From Capitulum mitella (taxonomy: Eukaryota > Arthropoda > Thecostraca > Pollicipedomorpha > Pollicipedidae): 64,000 bases of DNA. Made by a program: the position numbers and the translations under genes. The stretch covers positions 10,504,014-10,568,013 of the forward strand of contig CP099854.1 in assembly GCA_030062745.1 (NCBI GenBank), read 5' to 3'. Below are positions 47,551-57,625 of the stretch, in pieces. Each line of letters opens with the position of its first letter. The first letter of the stretch is position 1. Below the pieces are notes generated by a model. That model did no database searches. It had not been told where the DNA came from and was given only the letters and a program-made list of their open reading frames with translations.

Positions 47551-49549
47551 GCATTTCTTCCTCCACCCTGTCGCATTGACGCACGCCGCTGCCGCCTCAT
47601 GAATAAATCATGTCAGAGGCCGTACCGGACGCCGCCGAGCGCCGTCGCCGCGGCGCCGGCCGAGCGCCGGGAGATTATGCCGGAGGCGGTACAGCGGAGC
47701 CCTCCGAAGTCCCGGCTTATTTGTGCGGGAATAAATTTCGCGGCGCCAACAGGCGGGAACGGAAGCGGCGCCTCTCCACGCCGCGGCCGAACGGGAAACG
47801 GAACAGCAGCGAGAGGACCCGCTCCGGTCGATAGCGGCCCGAACGGAGCAGGGCGAGTGGCGAAAACCACCGCTCAAATGGCGGCCGACGTGCCGGCGGG
47901 GGCCTGGTTACCGCGAAACGCTTTCGGAGCTCGGGGGGGACGCGATTTCGAGTTTCGCGAATTCTTTTGACCTACGATAAGCTTTCCGAAATTTCCGGGC
48001 AGCTGCCCGGACGGCCCACCCCAACACTTCCGTCGTCCGGGACTGATTTAGTCTCAGTGTCAGGGCTGATTTAGTGATGTGAGTTGATACAGCGTCTGGG
48101 ATTTATTTCAGCGGTTTGGCCCTTCTATAGAGACTACGTTGCCCAAAGCGACACAACTCTACGCAACGGAGTTGAAATGGTAGAAGTTGCTGTGTCACAA
48201 GCGCCATGCCAGAGGTGGCTACTAGTTCATAACAATGCGAATGACAACATCGAACAACGCAACACGCAAACTCACAACATCAGCCTGGCCAACGACGATA
48301 AATAATCGAGGACGATACCATAATCAGAGTGAAATATTCACCACTGAACTGCGATGACACCGGTGTGATAATTGCCGAACTCAGACCAGCCCTGATCACT
48401 GTCGAACCCGACCAAAGCCGTGACTGAGCCCTGCTTTGAGATGAACTGACCCTGAGCCGTTCTGAGCTGGACTGGCCTGAGGCTGACCCTCAGCCGCTCT
48501 GGGCTGGACTGACCTGACGCCGACCCTGACCCGCTCTGAGCTGGACTAACCTGAGGCGGCACTCCGCCAGGGAACTGAGCCCTCTTCTGGGCCATGTGCA
48601 GGGCCGGGTTGGGGTAGGGCGTGGCGCGGGCCGCCTGCCCACCGGGGCCCGCTGGTCCGGCCGGTGCCATCATAGACGGCGACATGCCCCGGATGTACAC
48701 CCCCTGCGGCCCCATGCCCGGCTGCAAACGGACTCAACGTTAGACGAGGGCCAGTCTCTCGCGAGGACGTCAGGCGGGCTCATCCCCGACCAGAAGCGGA
48801 CTCAGTGTTGACGAGCGAGAGTCTTTGGTGAACACCTGCGGACTCATGTCCGGCTGCAAACGGGCAAACACGATCGGGCAGAGTCACTACTGACAAATAC
48901 AAATACCGAGGCAAGCAAAGGTCAATCATAACCAGAAACATGCAGTCGCCAGCAAACGCACCAAAGAATGGCAAACAGCTTCACCATGAAAAATCGATAA
49001 CAATGACCACCACAGACACCTCGGCAAACCCGCCGAGCTGGACGCCCTGGTACACGTCGTCCACACGGACCGTCCGGCAACCTGGCTGTCCGAGGTACGT
49101 CGGTGCAATGGCCGCTCATACGCAGGCTTCGGCAGTACCATGCGCAAATGTCATTATGCACTCAAAGAAAGTCCAGCCGCAAATAATCCTTCACGTTTCG
49201 TTCGTTCACGTTTCCAATAGAAGAGGCAACATTATACGCTGCTACACGAACCGAAGACCCAACCAGTCCTTTCAGACAGACATTCAAAGGGCAGAAACGG
49301 CAAAATCGCGTGTTTTCCCTCCAGAGCATTCGGTCGACAGAACCAGCATGAGGTGACACCACATACCTGCATCTGCATGCCCATCTTGCCCTGCATGCCT
49401 TGGCCCATGGGCCCGGCAGGTCCGACGCCGTTCATGTGGCCCATGGCCGCCATGTTGTTCATGTTGTTCATGTTCATCACATTCTGGTTCATCATGGGCC
49501 GCTGCATGGCGCCGTACTGTCCTCCGCAGCCCTGCATCTGGCCCCCCAT
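34145..49549 (-). CDS. ZMIZ1: ZMIZ1/2 (tonalli) orthologue, 3' 15 coding exons (5' partial)
   Basis: PIAS-like nuclear transcriptional co-regulator with an SP-RING/MIZ finger; the Drosophila orthologue tonalli works with Brahma chromatin remodelling. Exons in transcription order: 49549-49367, 48721-48551, 47297-47190, 46790-46345, 44929-44784, 43555-43420, 42838-42628, 41747-41565, 40812-40670, 37618-37480, 37114-36970, 36653-36487, 36002-35861, 35397-35237 (5' edge tentative), 34357-34145. They total 2694 nt, a multiple of three: 897 residues plus stop (human about 1067). Order: Met/Gly/Gln-rich linker, Pro-rich NPTPPLTP, the ZMIZ core up to the finger (from [11 protein letters not shown]), SP-RING, conserved post-finger domain, low-complexity tail, acidic C-terminus ending EEILSLFE. 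The N-terminal exons (human MNSMDRHIQQ onward) were not found. Intron 41564-40813 appears GC-AG. Confidence 0.95.
35237..35397 (-). CDS. ZMIZ1: ZMIZ1 penultimate exon (5' edge tentative)
   Basis: The 3' part is secure: [20 protein letters not shown] and donor GAC before GTGAGT, phase 0 out. Upstream comes a (GCG)n Ala tract. An in-frame TGA lies just upstream. The only AG that fits the incoming phase 1 is CCGACGAG, which has almost no pyrimidine tract, so length variation in the GCG run or another acceptor is possible. Confidence 0.7.
35690..35860. repeat. Short tandem repeat abutting a ZMIZ1 splice donor
   Basis: About five imperfect units near 31 bp of the ACTGTCTGGTGACTGGGGACAGTACAGCC type, starting directly at the donor of exon 36002-35861. 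Confidence 0.7.
35861..36002 (-). CDS. ZMIZ1: ZMIZ1 exon, Thr/Pro/Ser-rich
   Basis: [20 protein letters not shown], then [15 protein letters not shown] and a Ser run. Acceptor CGCCAG, donor TCC-G before GTCAGT; phase 0 in, 1 out. Low complexity, placed by phase and order. Confidence 0.8.
36487..36653 (-). CDS. ZMIZ1: ZMIZ1 exon, Gly/Pro-rich
   Basis: [19 protein letters not shown] through [13 protein letters not shown]. Acceptor CACCGCAG, donor ACG before GTCAGT. The MEK-S motif resembles human NMAALEKPLS. Confidence 0.86.
36755..36823. mobile_element. Fragment of the piggyBac-like MITE in a ZMIZ1 intron
   Basis: 69 bp with a single mismatch to 38710-38778 inside copy 2 of the TTAA-flanked family. 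Confidence 0.8.
36970..37114 (-). CDS. ZMIZ1: ZMIZ1 exon after the SP-RING domain
   Basis: [22 protein letters not shown] aligns with human DDPDGIPSKRFKTMSP. Acceptor TTTCTCAG; phase 0 in, 1 out (ACC-A before GTGAGT). Confidence 0.92.
37480..37618 (-). CDS. ZMIZ1: ZMIZ1 exon, post-finger conserved domain
   Basis: [20 protein letters not shown] through VTIDASASW, matching human [18 protein letters not shown] chose the donor AAAAAG before GTCGGG because it joins KK to EEDPHG in phase; an earlier GTAATG donor at 37499 would break the frame. Confidence 0.93.
37964..39237. mobile_element. piggyBac-like element, copy 2, in ZMIZ1 intron
   Basis: Between TTAA at 37960-37963 (followed by TCCGTCCCGACTGGGAGG) and TTAA at 39238-39241 (preceded by GGCGCGGG). 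The right 550 bp match copy 1 at 21.79 kb; the left 700 bp are extra, including a duplicated segment around CCTACGGCCAAGCCGG (38.28 and 38.35 kb). Noncoding. Confidence 0.65.
40670..40812 (-). CDS. ZMIZ1: ZMIZ1 exon, SP-RING/MIZ zinc finger
   Basis: [12 protein letters not shown], then [19 protein letters not shown] and [10 protein letters not shown]. The Cys/His ligands of the SP-RING are all present. The domain implies SUMO E3-type or co-regulator activity. Acceptor GTCCGCAG; phase 0 in, phase 2 out. Confidence 0.97.
40935..41175. repeat. 49-bp minisatellite in ZMIZ1 intron
   Basis: About four to five units of CTGGCTGACACAGTCTGATG and flanking bases; contains TGTCAGACTAGTCCGCTGGG. Confidence 0.85.
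41390..41564. repeat. GAGTCA repeat starting at the GC splice donor
   Basis: Short units of (A/C)GAGTCA(G/C) on the minus strand begin at the first bases of the intron (GCGAGTCACGAGTCAG) and continue for about 170 bp. Confidence 0.75.
41565..41747 (-). CDS. ZMIZ1: ZMIZ1 exon before the SP-RING
   Basis: [20 protein letters not shown] through [10 protein letters not shown], exactly 61 codons, nearly identical to human. It ends AAG before GCGAGT, so the donor appears to be GC. Confidence 0.96.
42628..42838 (-). CDS. ZMIZ1: ZMIZ1 core exon
   Basis: [20 protein letters not shown], then [20 protein letters not shown] and [15 protein letters not shown]. Very close to human. Phase 2 in, 0 out, donor TGC before GTGAGT. 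Confidence 0.97.
43020..43290. repeat. GTGTACAGGG minisatellite in ZMIZ1 intron
   Basis: About 17 imperfect 13-18 bp units (GGTGTACAGGGGCA, GGTGTACCGGG). Open in several frames, noncoding. Confidence 0.85.
43420..43555 (-). CDS. ZMIZ1: ZMIZ1 core exon
   Basis: [19 protein letters not shown], then [10 protein letters not shown] and HQTLMWR. Acceptor TTGTTGCAG; phase 1 in, 2 out. Confidence 0.96.
44035..44765. repeat. Two short repeat arrays in ZMIZ1 intron
   Basis: 44035-44260: imperfect units near 45 bp with GAGGCCACAGAAGG. 44645-44765: three 45-bp units with GCCGGAGGCTGTACT that end 20 bp from the donor of exon 44929-44784. Confidence 0.7.
44784..44929 (-). CDS. ZMIZ1: ZMIZ1 exon, Pro-rich transactivation-type segment
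   Basis: [20 protein letters not shown] then [13 protein letters not shown], matching human PHSPVPGNPTPPMTP and PYLSPSQDVKP. Phase 2 in, 1 out. Confidence 0.95.
44930..46344. other. ZMIZ1 intron
   Basis: 45390-45740 is GC-rich with open frames on both strands but has no recognised exon. The rest is unremarkable. Confidence 0.45.
46345..46790 (-). CDS. ZMIZ1: ZMIZ1 exon with Met/Asn/Ser- and Gln-rich tracts
   Basis: [19 protein letters not shown], a Gly run, [15 protein letters not shown]-type repeats and a Gln/His tract (about 46353-46452, mixed CAG/CAA/CAC). Phase 0 in, 2 out (CG before GTGAGT). Acceptor CCGTGGCCAG is weak. Confidence 0.9.
47190..47297 (-). CDS. ZMIZ1: ZMIZ1 exon, Tyr/Gly/Gln-rich
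   Basis: [20 protein letters not shown] through FPPNQ, 36 codons, phase 0/0, donor CAG before GTCAGT. Resembles human GNQQYGPNSQFPTQPGQY. Confidence 0.88.
47430..47556. repeat. (CT)n-rich microsatellite in ZMIZ1 intron
   Basis: Imperfect CT tract with a pure core of about 60 bp near 47490-47550. Confidence 0.95.
48551..48721 (-). CDS. ZMIZ1: ZMIZ1 exon, Pro/Gly/Met-rich
   Basis: [20 protein letters not shown] through QFPGGVPPQ, 57 codons, phase 0/0, donor CAG before GTTAGT, acceptor GTTTGCAG. Confidence 0.88.
48711..48890 (-). repeat. Three units of about 65 bp duplicating a ZMIZ1 exon 5' edge
   Basis: The acceptor and start of exon 48721-48551 recur upstream: GTTTGCAG then CCGGACATGAGTCCGCAG (48853-48836) then GTGTTC. 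A middle, more decayed unit lies near 48775-48835. Confidence 0.75.
49367..49549 (-). CDS. ZMIZ1: ZMIZ1 exon, Met/Asn/Gly-rich (most 5' one found)
   Basis: [36 protein letters not shown], ending QGKMGMQMQ; 61 codons, phase 0/0, donor CAG before GTATGT, acceptor GTTTCAG. Composition matches the human linker before GISPFG. The ATG at its edge need not be the start codon. Confidence 0.86.
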
Positions 49550-51805
49550 CTGAAACAGCCGGAAAACAACGTCAGAATGCCGTCTGGTATGAACACGATC
49601 ACTGATAAATCACTCTCTGACGCAGGGGACCTCCAGACAGTTTCTGACGTGAACTTTACCCAAACCCGACAATCACTGTATCACGCATGTACACTGCCTG
49701 TGCTTGTACCATTTAAAACCTAATAAATCACGACAGGCCTTGGAGGTTGCTGCTCATGAAATAGCACCCGCTGCATATGAAACGAGTGCCTTTTGGAACA
49801 GGCGACACTGTCTTCAGAACAGAACCGTCCAGACTACTTCAATAAGCTGTGTCGACATTTAACAAAATCCATTTGTCCATTTCCCCTACAAACACACAGC
49901 GTCGTGTCACCCGGGCGCAAAAAGTCGCATCGGCTGCCCAAAAATGCTTCACAAAGTGGCCATGTGAACCGTCATGACGTCACTGTTACGGACAGTGATT
50001 ATTTCGCCCGCACCCTTGGATACGCCGCTGTCAGCCGAGCTAGCGGCGCACGCTGGCGCTGGCCGGGGCCAGTTGCAGCGGTGCGCGGGTCCCGTTAGCC
50101 GCTATCTCCGGAGCGGAGGTACCGTGTGAGAGACGACGCGTGCCGGCGGCGGCGGCGCTGTTTTTGTTTTCGCTCGCCGGGGTGAACGGTACACACAGCG
50201 TGTCGCCCCACCGGGCCCGTGCCATACAGCGGCACGGCAGCGGCCGCCGTCACCGAAGTTACGCAGAGAAAAGTACGCCGATACCGAGGAGCAAGGGGAG
50301 GGAGAAGACCGAAATGGGAAATGTGCGGAACATGCGCCATGAGGGAAGGCTGCCAATGCTTCGAAACAGAGAATAGCATGCAGTCAATTCCAGCGACGCA
50401 TGTACGTCAGAGACGTTATCACCTTTCTTTGACAGCTGACGTTTACATCTCGGTGCAGCACCTTATTGTCCACACAGGACATACAAGTCCATTAGGTAAT
50501 TCAACGTCATAAATGCTGACGAAATTTTTTAATCGTATGCAGCCTAGATATGGGTATTTAAAGATGTGGAATTCACTTCGGTATGCAAAAGTGCAGAAAC
50601 TTAGCCAACCATGGTGTTGGAAGTGACTATCCTATCAAAATGAAAGTTGTGTGCCGTGTTTGGAGTAAAGCTTATAACTGGGGTTTTAAGAAACGCATGG
50701 CTCTGTCACATTTTTTGACAGATGGCCTGCAATAAGTTGTCCAATTTTCTTTCGAGAAATGAGTCCTATGTATAAGTGATTTTCGATTCGGAAATCGGAA
50801 AACCTTGGAAAGATCAGAATTCGGATTCCGATAATCAACATTCAACACAAAAAACTTGAGCACCACCGCTCAACAACGTCACACAAGGTGAACAGCCTCC
50901 CCAGGGCGAGTGTCACAAGACTGGTGACCGTCAACTGGTGCCGCTGGTTCACGGGAATCACCCTCCAACCGCGACAATCACCAACAAAGAACCACCGCAA
51001 TCGCCGCCGGCCAGCGACGAAAATCATCAACTGGAGGCGAGAGTCTCCGCCGAAGCGGGAAGCAGATCCGCTGCTGGAAATCGCCACCCCACAGCGAGAA
51101 CCGCTAGCCAGCTGACGGTCGGACGGTGACGTCAGCAGCGCTGCCGGCGCTCAGACGTCACCGGCGGCCGGGTTCCCGCAGCCGCCTGCCGAACGTGGCC
51201 TGGACTGTGCCGCAGTACACCAGTCGGCGACGGCGCAGCATTGGACTGGCCGGGTGCTGCCGCGAAGGCGAATCGTGACATAGGGTCCTCTGTGCTCCCC
51301 ATGGGTTGCAGCTCATGCAGAAACTGAAAATTGGAAAGGCACGACCCCCATACCTTCCATCTCCACGTCTCTGGTAGCAGCGTAATCACAGCAGCATTGG
51401 TTTAAACCCGAAGCACGGTCTGGCAGCTGTAACGTCGTCCCCGACTATGTCGTGAGAAGGGAAAGAAGGCACTGTGTACGGACGCCCACATTCATGAATA
51501 AAGTAGTCCTCTATAACCCAATACAAGGCTTAAGACCATACAGCAGTGTCATGATCTCTATTTTTCGGTCACTGTTACCAATTGTCCAAAAATATCAGAA
51601 CCTAGGAAGGTTCACTCTCGCCACGTCTAAAGCACGTGAGCTTTTAACTGGTACTGATATAGCACTAATGTGTCAAGCATTTTCGATAAGTTTGTACCTC
51701 CAGCTTGGAAAGGCATGGAAACGCACATGGTTCCCAATAAACACGACTGATCATTAAAATCGCATGAAAATGGGTCAAAATCTGCTGCTGCTGGTGCCCT
51801 TCCGC
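49550..51805. other. Upstream of the last found ZMIZ1 exon; no exon seen
   Basis: Probably intron. 50040-50260 and 51030-51250 are GC-rich. I searched for the conserved ZMIZ1 N-terminal phrases and saw none. Confidence 0.4.
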
Positions 51806-51807
51806 CG

Positions 51808-52036
<229 letters not shown>

Positions 52037-52039
52037 ACG

Positions 52040-53455
52040 CTTATTCCTGGGTTCCTACCGCCATGATGACAAAATCTACTAAGACAACTGGATCCGTGCT
52101 CGTGAAAAATTTACCTGTCTTTTTGAACGCGGTGAATTATGACAGTTTTTTACCACGAGCCGCGCATATAACACCACGCGGTACTGCAGCTCGCTTATCC
52201 ATTGGAAGCAGCGTTGCCGGGCCGGAAAATGTTAATCGGAGCAGTAGAGTGTTTTGCTGTGATCCGACACCGCGCTATGATGTCTCGCTGTGCAATGAGC
52301 CGAGTCCGGCGCCACTTTTCGTCACAAACGTGGCATACCCAAGACACTTAACTTCCGTGCATTGTTCCTGCGATGCTTTCGTTATGTCGTGAGATCAGAC
52401 AAGTGAACATTACTGGTAGTCCAAACAACCGTACTCTAAAATGCGCCCATCACTCCTTAGCAGCACCGTTGCACGAACAGGCATGAACATGAACACATAT
52501 CCACTTCAAACCTAAGTGGAACATTCAGACGGGAACCACGGGCCCTCAACAAGTGTTGTGAAAATTAATCAGGGACAGGGCTGCCCAGAAAGACACATCA
52601 CAATTAATTTGCATCGTGACACAGGTATAAGCACACCCACATTGCTAGCACTACGCACACATCAATCACGCCTGTATACCGTCTACTGTCGAGTGCAGTG
52701 AAAGGCAGCGCTAGTAGGAAGAGTTCCACATAACAAAAGAGAATCTTTTTCTGGTGATCGTGGCTAAGAGAGGGCTTCATTCAACCTCTAGCAAAAAAAA
52801 AACGAAACAAAAACAAAAACAAAGGCAAAGAAAACAACAAAAAAACATATCTGTTGTTGCGCGTGGAAATCCTGGCTTTCCATGACTACGATGTGTTTAG
52901 ACAAAATAGAAGAGGACATATAGCCCATGTGGGGTATTGATTATTCACAGAGATTTGTCATGCCCTTCAATGACTGTAGGCGCGCGACGAATTTGGTGGC
53001 CGAGACCGCGACGTACGGTACTCGTTTGCGCCGCTTGAGTGTCTCCGCCGCGTCACATGGCGCGTTCGACGCAGAGGTGTGGGATTTTGGTCGGATAAGA
53101 GCGTTAAAAGTTGCGTACACGTGTGGAGCGAACTGGCCGCGGGTGACTGAAGCCTCCTCCGAAAGCCGCTTTGTCGGCATGTGATTAGTATTATTACGTT
53201 CTTTGTGTTCCCGCTTTATGCATGGCTTGTATGCTTGTCGCCTACATTAGAAGCTAAATCCCCTGAATGCTAGATTGTAGGAATTTTTCTTATTGTTTTC
53301 GTACAGAAACCGCTCAGCTAGAGGCATGCTGTAATAAAGCATTCCAAGCCAGCTCCTGCATGCGACGGCCACCAGGAGATGAGTTACATAAGGGACAAGG
53401 CAGCGTGTAATGACTGGGGCGGCTACAGTGCCCGGGCTCTCGGCCACTGGCCACT
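52040..53455. other. No gene recognised
   Basis: Mixed composition with an A-rich stretch near 52790-52850. Nothing identified. Confidence 0.4.
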
Positions 53456-53460
53456 CATAA

Positions 53461-53528
53461 AACCGCTACCAGCCGTCCATAACACCGCCACCAGCCGTCC
53501 ATAACACTGCCATTAGCCGTCCATAACG
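53461..53528. repeat. Short tandem repeat
   Basis: Three units near 22-26 bp with CAGCCGTCCATAACA. Confidence 0.8.
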
Positions 53529-53802
53529 TAGCCTGTTAAAAAGGCCGCCGTAACGGAGAGCCGAGCCGCGTCAGGCACGCGGACCTTCCGGGAAGGCATC
53601 GGCAAAAAGCCCGCTGACAGCTGGCAGGGCCTTCTGAGGTGCGCTGGAAGGCCAGACTGCTCAAGCGTGTACGGCGCCGTATGGGAAAACCAGCGCGTTG
53701 CACGGTTGATTTGGGTCAAAATTGAAGCTTTGTATTGCAGCAGATCTGCGCATCCGTTTAGTGCCGGCATAACCCCTATGAAAGGACAACTGCCGTCTTC
53801 GT

Positions 53803-54760
53803 CATGCAGATAGAAATGAATCGTGCACGTTCTCGCAAACGGAGGACCTCAAGCCGAACAAAATGCTCGCTCACATGGGCGGCGTATTGCCACTGACACC
53901 CTAAATCTTGCTTGTGGACGGCATTCGTGACTTTGCAGCCCTCCACAAAATCTGGCGCCTACAATATCAACGGTTCCCAAACCACAGGCCTGAATGGCCG
54001 AAGGGGTGCATCTCAGCGCATGCGTCCCGCACACAACAGGCCGCAGCTACTGGTATACAAAGCAGCCACATGTGTCGACTGCTACGTATCACGTGCTCCT
54101 GCCCATCAATTTCAGCATCCCAGCGGTGGTGGATTTGCGCCATGCAGGTAAAAATGAATCGTTCACCTCCCCACAAACGGAGGATCCCAAGTCCAACAAG
54201 CTGCACGCTCACATGGATGGCATCTTGCCAATGATGCCGTAAACCTCGCTTTGTGCCTGCAGCCAAAGACAAAATTTGGCGCCTCCTGCATCAATAGTTC
54301 CCAAACCAAAAGTCTGAATGGCAAAGAGGTACACCTTAGCACATCATTGGGCAGATCCAGGGGGATATCTCGACCATGGACCCCAACCCGCGATTAGAGG
54401 GGGCGAAAAGCCATCTGCCCCCCCCCCCCGAGACATGCTGTTACTACTCAACCAGGGTTTCAAGTTGATGGACCCTGAACCCAGCCCACGGCCAACGTCT
54501 TCCACCACCCCCTCCTCCCCCCGCGTCAACGACTCGCTGGCCTATCATCCATACCCAAAAACTAGGCTTACCCCCCAAACAGAGCTGTTGGGGGGTAAAC
54601 GCATGCAGCATCCATGCAGCACGTGCGTCATGCCTACACCAGGCCTACACTATGACATGCAAAACAGCTACATGTATTGACTGCCACGTATCATGTGCTC
54701 CTGCCCGCCAATTTTCAGCATTCCAGCGGTAGTAATTTCCAGGCAATTATGAAGGCGTCT
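53803..54760. repeat. Satellite-like repeat, unit 338 bp
   Basis: CATGCAG...AAATGAATCGT at 53803 recurs at 54141; a partial third unit lies near 54655-54760 (ACATGTATTGACTGCCACG), displaced by an inserted segment with a C-run near 54350-54600. Confidence 0.75.
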
Positions 54761-57230
54761 CAATCGCTTAGACATCTCACGCTTCACCTGCAAAGTGCAC
54801 CACCGTTTCGGTCCGAATCCATCGAAATTGATCGCCCAACTGCCCGTCCGCCTTCCCAAGCCATCGCCGCACCAAACTGAGTCGTTTGCACCCCGGAAGT
54901 TGACCCGTGAGAAACACCAGGATGTAAAAGAGGCGCACGCGCGCTGCACGTGATTCGTTGCACGTTGCCCGTCACATGGGGTAACGTTGGCTAGCCCTAG
55001 CGCTGGTCTATCTACCCACCAAAGTTCAGCCGCTTACGTCACTGCTTCCGGCACCCGGAAGTCCACCGAGTTCAAATCGAAACACATGTCAGTGGATCGC
55101 CACGTGGATCGCACGTGGGTGCCGACCGTAAAAGCACGTACCCGCAAGTGGGGCGCACATTACCACCAAGGCTTGCGTCAACAGCACCCGCCCTTTGACC
55201 TGTACCCGTGACTACCTGGACTCTACAGAGGTCCGGCTCGTGTCACGTGACACAAACAACGTGCCACGAATCGTTTAGAAACCCAGACCATAATCTGTTC
55301 GCCGAGTCGGCGTACCTGATGGAGCCAGTGGTGTTGCAGTCGGTATGGCGCTAGAGGCCCGGAAGCTTGGACACACGTACACATAAACACCTCGGTCTGC
55401 ACTGCTTTCGAGAGACTGTCATGTACGAAAACTCATTCGCTAAAAGCGTGCAAACCACGCTTTTACCTCTTTAGATTGTGAGTTATTGGCAACTGCTATC
55501 ACGAGTCAGAATGTCATTTCAGAGAACGGAAAGGAAGAGAGACAACGGAGCAGGAATGCAACTTTTTAAATGGATTGGAAGTGCCCGGTCTTGCATTATC
55601 TTGCGGGTACCAAAACGTTGTGGGTGCCCATCCCATAGGGTCCCGTGTTAAATTAAAAAAAAAATTGAGGGTGCTCATCAACATAACATAGCCGAAACGA
55701 CAACGCAGCCGAAGCACCCACAAAAGAATAGAAATCTACAACGATGCTTTAAAAACGGGAATATCAGGAGTAAGGGGTGGAGGAGATGGAGAGAAGGAGA
55801 TGGGAAGGAGGAGAGGGAGGGAGCGAAAGGGCAAGAAAGGCAAGAGGGCAGAGAGAGCGGAAAAAGAAAGAAAATTGGACAGAGCGAGACGGGGGAGCAA
55901 GAAGGCAGGGGAAGAAGGCATGGGAGGAGATAAGAGAGTGAGAGGCGAAAGGGCGAGAGGAGAGAGCGCAACAACACAGAGAGCGGAGGAAAGAGCGCAA
56001 GAGCCAGAGAGCGGCAGCGCCAGAGGGACAGAGCACCACAAAGCGAGCGAGAGCGGCGGGTCTACTCGGCGATGATCCAGGATGACCGAAGTGTCCTCGC
56101 TCTCGGCCCTCAGGCCCCAGTGGACGTCAACAAATCGATGCCGGCGCTCTCTCTCTCCCTCTCCCTCTCTCCCTCTCTCTCTCTCTCTCTGCAGGTTGGA
56201 TCGTTACGTCGGGAGATGGGGCGGCCGACAGGAGGCCGGCAGGCAGCGATCTGCACGTGACCGACATACAGCCCCCCCCCCCGTGGCCGTGCAGGCCCCC
56301 GGCATGGCCGCGTCCGGCCGGCGACGCAGCGCTACTGGCTCAGGCACGAGCCGTGCCGCCATCAGCAGTCGCAGCTGAGACAGCCGGGCTCGGCGAGAGC
56401 CGAGGCAGCCGCACGCACGCACAGCCAATGACCGCACTGAGGGCCCGAGAGCTGCTGAGCGCGACCATCAGCAGAGGGATCAAGACCAGCTGATCAACAG
56501 CCATGCGTTTGGCGTACCAAGGGAAATGAAATTCTAGTTTAAAACGCCGCCGGCAATGAACGCAGAGTACACGAAATTCAAACGACGCTGGATACTATAC
56601 ATTAGACACCTGGGGATGCCATTCTCTGGATCGTCACAAGTCCTTAAGAATTACTGCTCCAATGAACAATGCCCTGGCCGCATGAGCTTACCAAATATCA
56701 TCCTCAGAACGGTCAACAAACCCTTTCGTTCGTCTGGAAAACTTGACGTGGATGTGCAAGTTCAACCTTAGTTGTGAGGCCAGCCTCGAACCGTCACAAA
56801 TAACAAGAGATAAAGTTAGCCAAACCTACCCCAACTGATTTCTCCTCCTAACACGCATCACTTATTTTCTCAGTCAGATGCTTCCCACGGTATACCATGA
56901 GTTTCAAAATTAGCAGTGCTTTGTTTCTTTTCACCTGCTGCAGTCCTGGTAATCTTTTCGTCGTACTAGCCCTATGTTTCATTACACAGTTCATGCGCCA
57001 ACCGAAGTCTCGCGAGCATCAGAGCTAGAAAAATGGCCACGACTGCCTGGGGTCTAAACGTGCGGGCCTTCGAACCCGAATCAAACGACCTTATCGAGCA
57101 ACTAAACACCGTGCAGAAGTAGTCATAAAAGTGCCCGCACGGTCGATCAGAAGTTCCTGCAGTTGCGATACCGCTGCCTTGGCCACTGTCAGCTGCCACG
57201 TTTGGCTGGCGCAGTGTTGTCGTGCAGAGC
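54761..57230. other. No gene recognised
   Basis: 55740-56070 is purine-rich (GGAGAG) on plus. A short CT tract at 56145-56190. 56260-56460 GC-rich. No exon identified. Confidence 0.4.
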
Positions 57231-57231
57231 A

Positions 57232-57625
57232 TCAGCAGTGCTGCCAACTTGGAGCTGACCAGCTGGCGCTGACCGGTACTGACCAGCTGGTGCTGACGAA
57301 CTAGTGCAGCCCAGCCGTTGCCGACCGGCTGATGCTGACCCGTTAGTTCTGACCAGTTGGTGCCGATCAGTTGGTGCCAATCGGTTGGTGCTGACCCGTT
57401 GGTTCTGACCACCTGGTGCTAGCCCGTTGGTTCTGACCAATTGGTGCTGAACAGTAGTTGCCGATCAGTTGGTGCTAACCAGTTGGTGCTGACCAGTTGG
57501 TGCCGATCAGTTAGAGCTGACCAGTTGATGTCAATCAGCTGGAGCCGACCGGTTGGAGCTGCCCCGTTGGTTCTGACCATTTGGTGCTGACCAGTTGGTG
57601 CACGGCGCCTTCGTGACGCCCAAGG
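57232..57625. repeat. 15-bp minisatellite
   Basis: About 25 imperfect units of CTGACCAGTTGGTGC. Keeps minus-strand frames open as a five-residue repeat (TNWSA/PTDRHQL mixtures). No gene context. Confidence 0.9.

Noticed and set aside
48926-49147. Additional ZMIZ1 exon (a frame with [12 protein letters not shown])
   Set aside because: It lies in the intron between two exons that already join in phase 0, and lacks resemblance to ZMIZ1 at that position.
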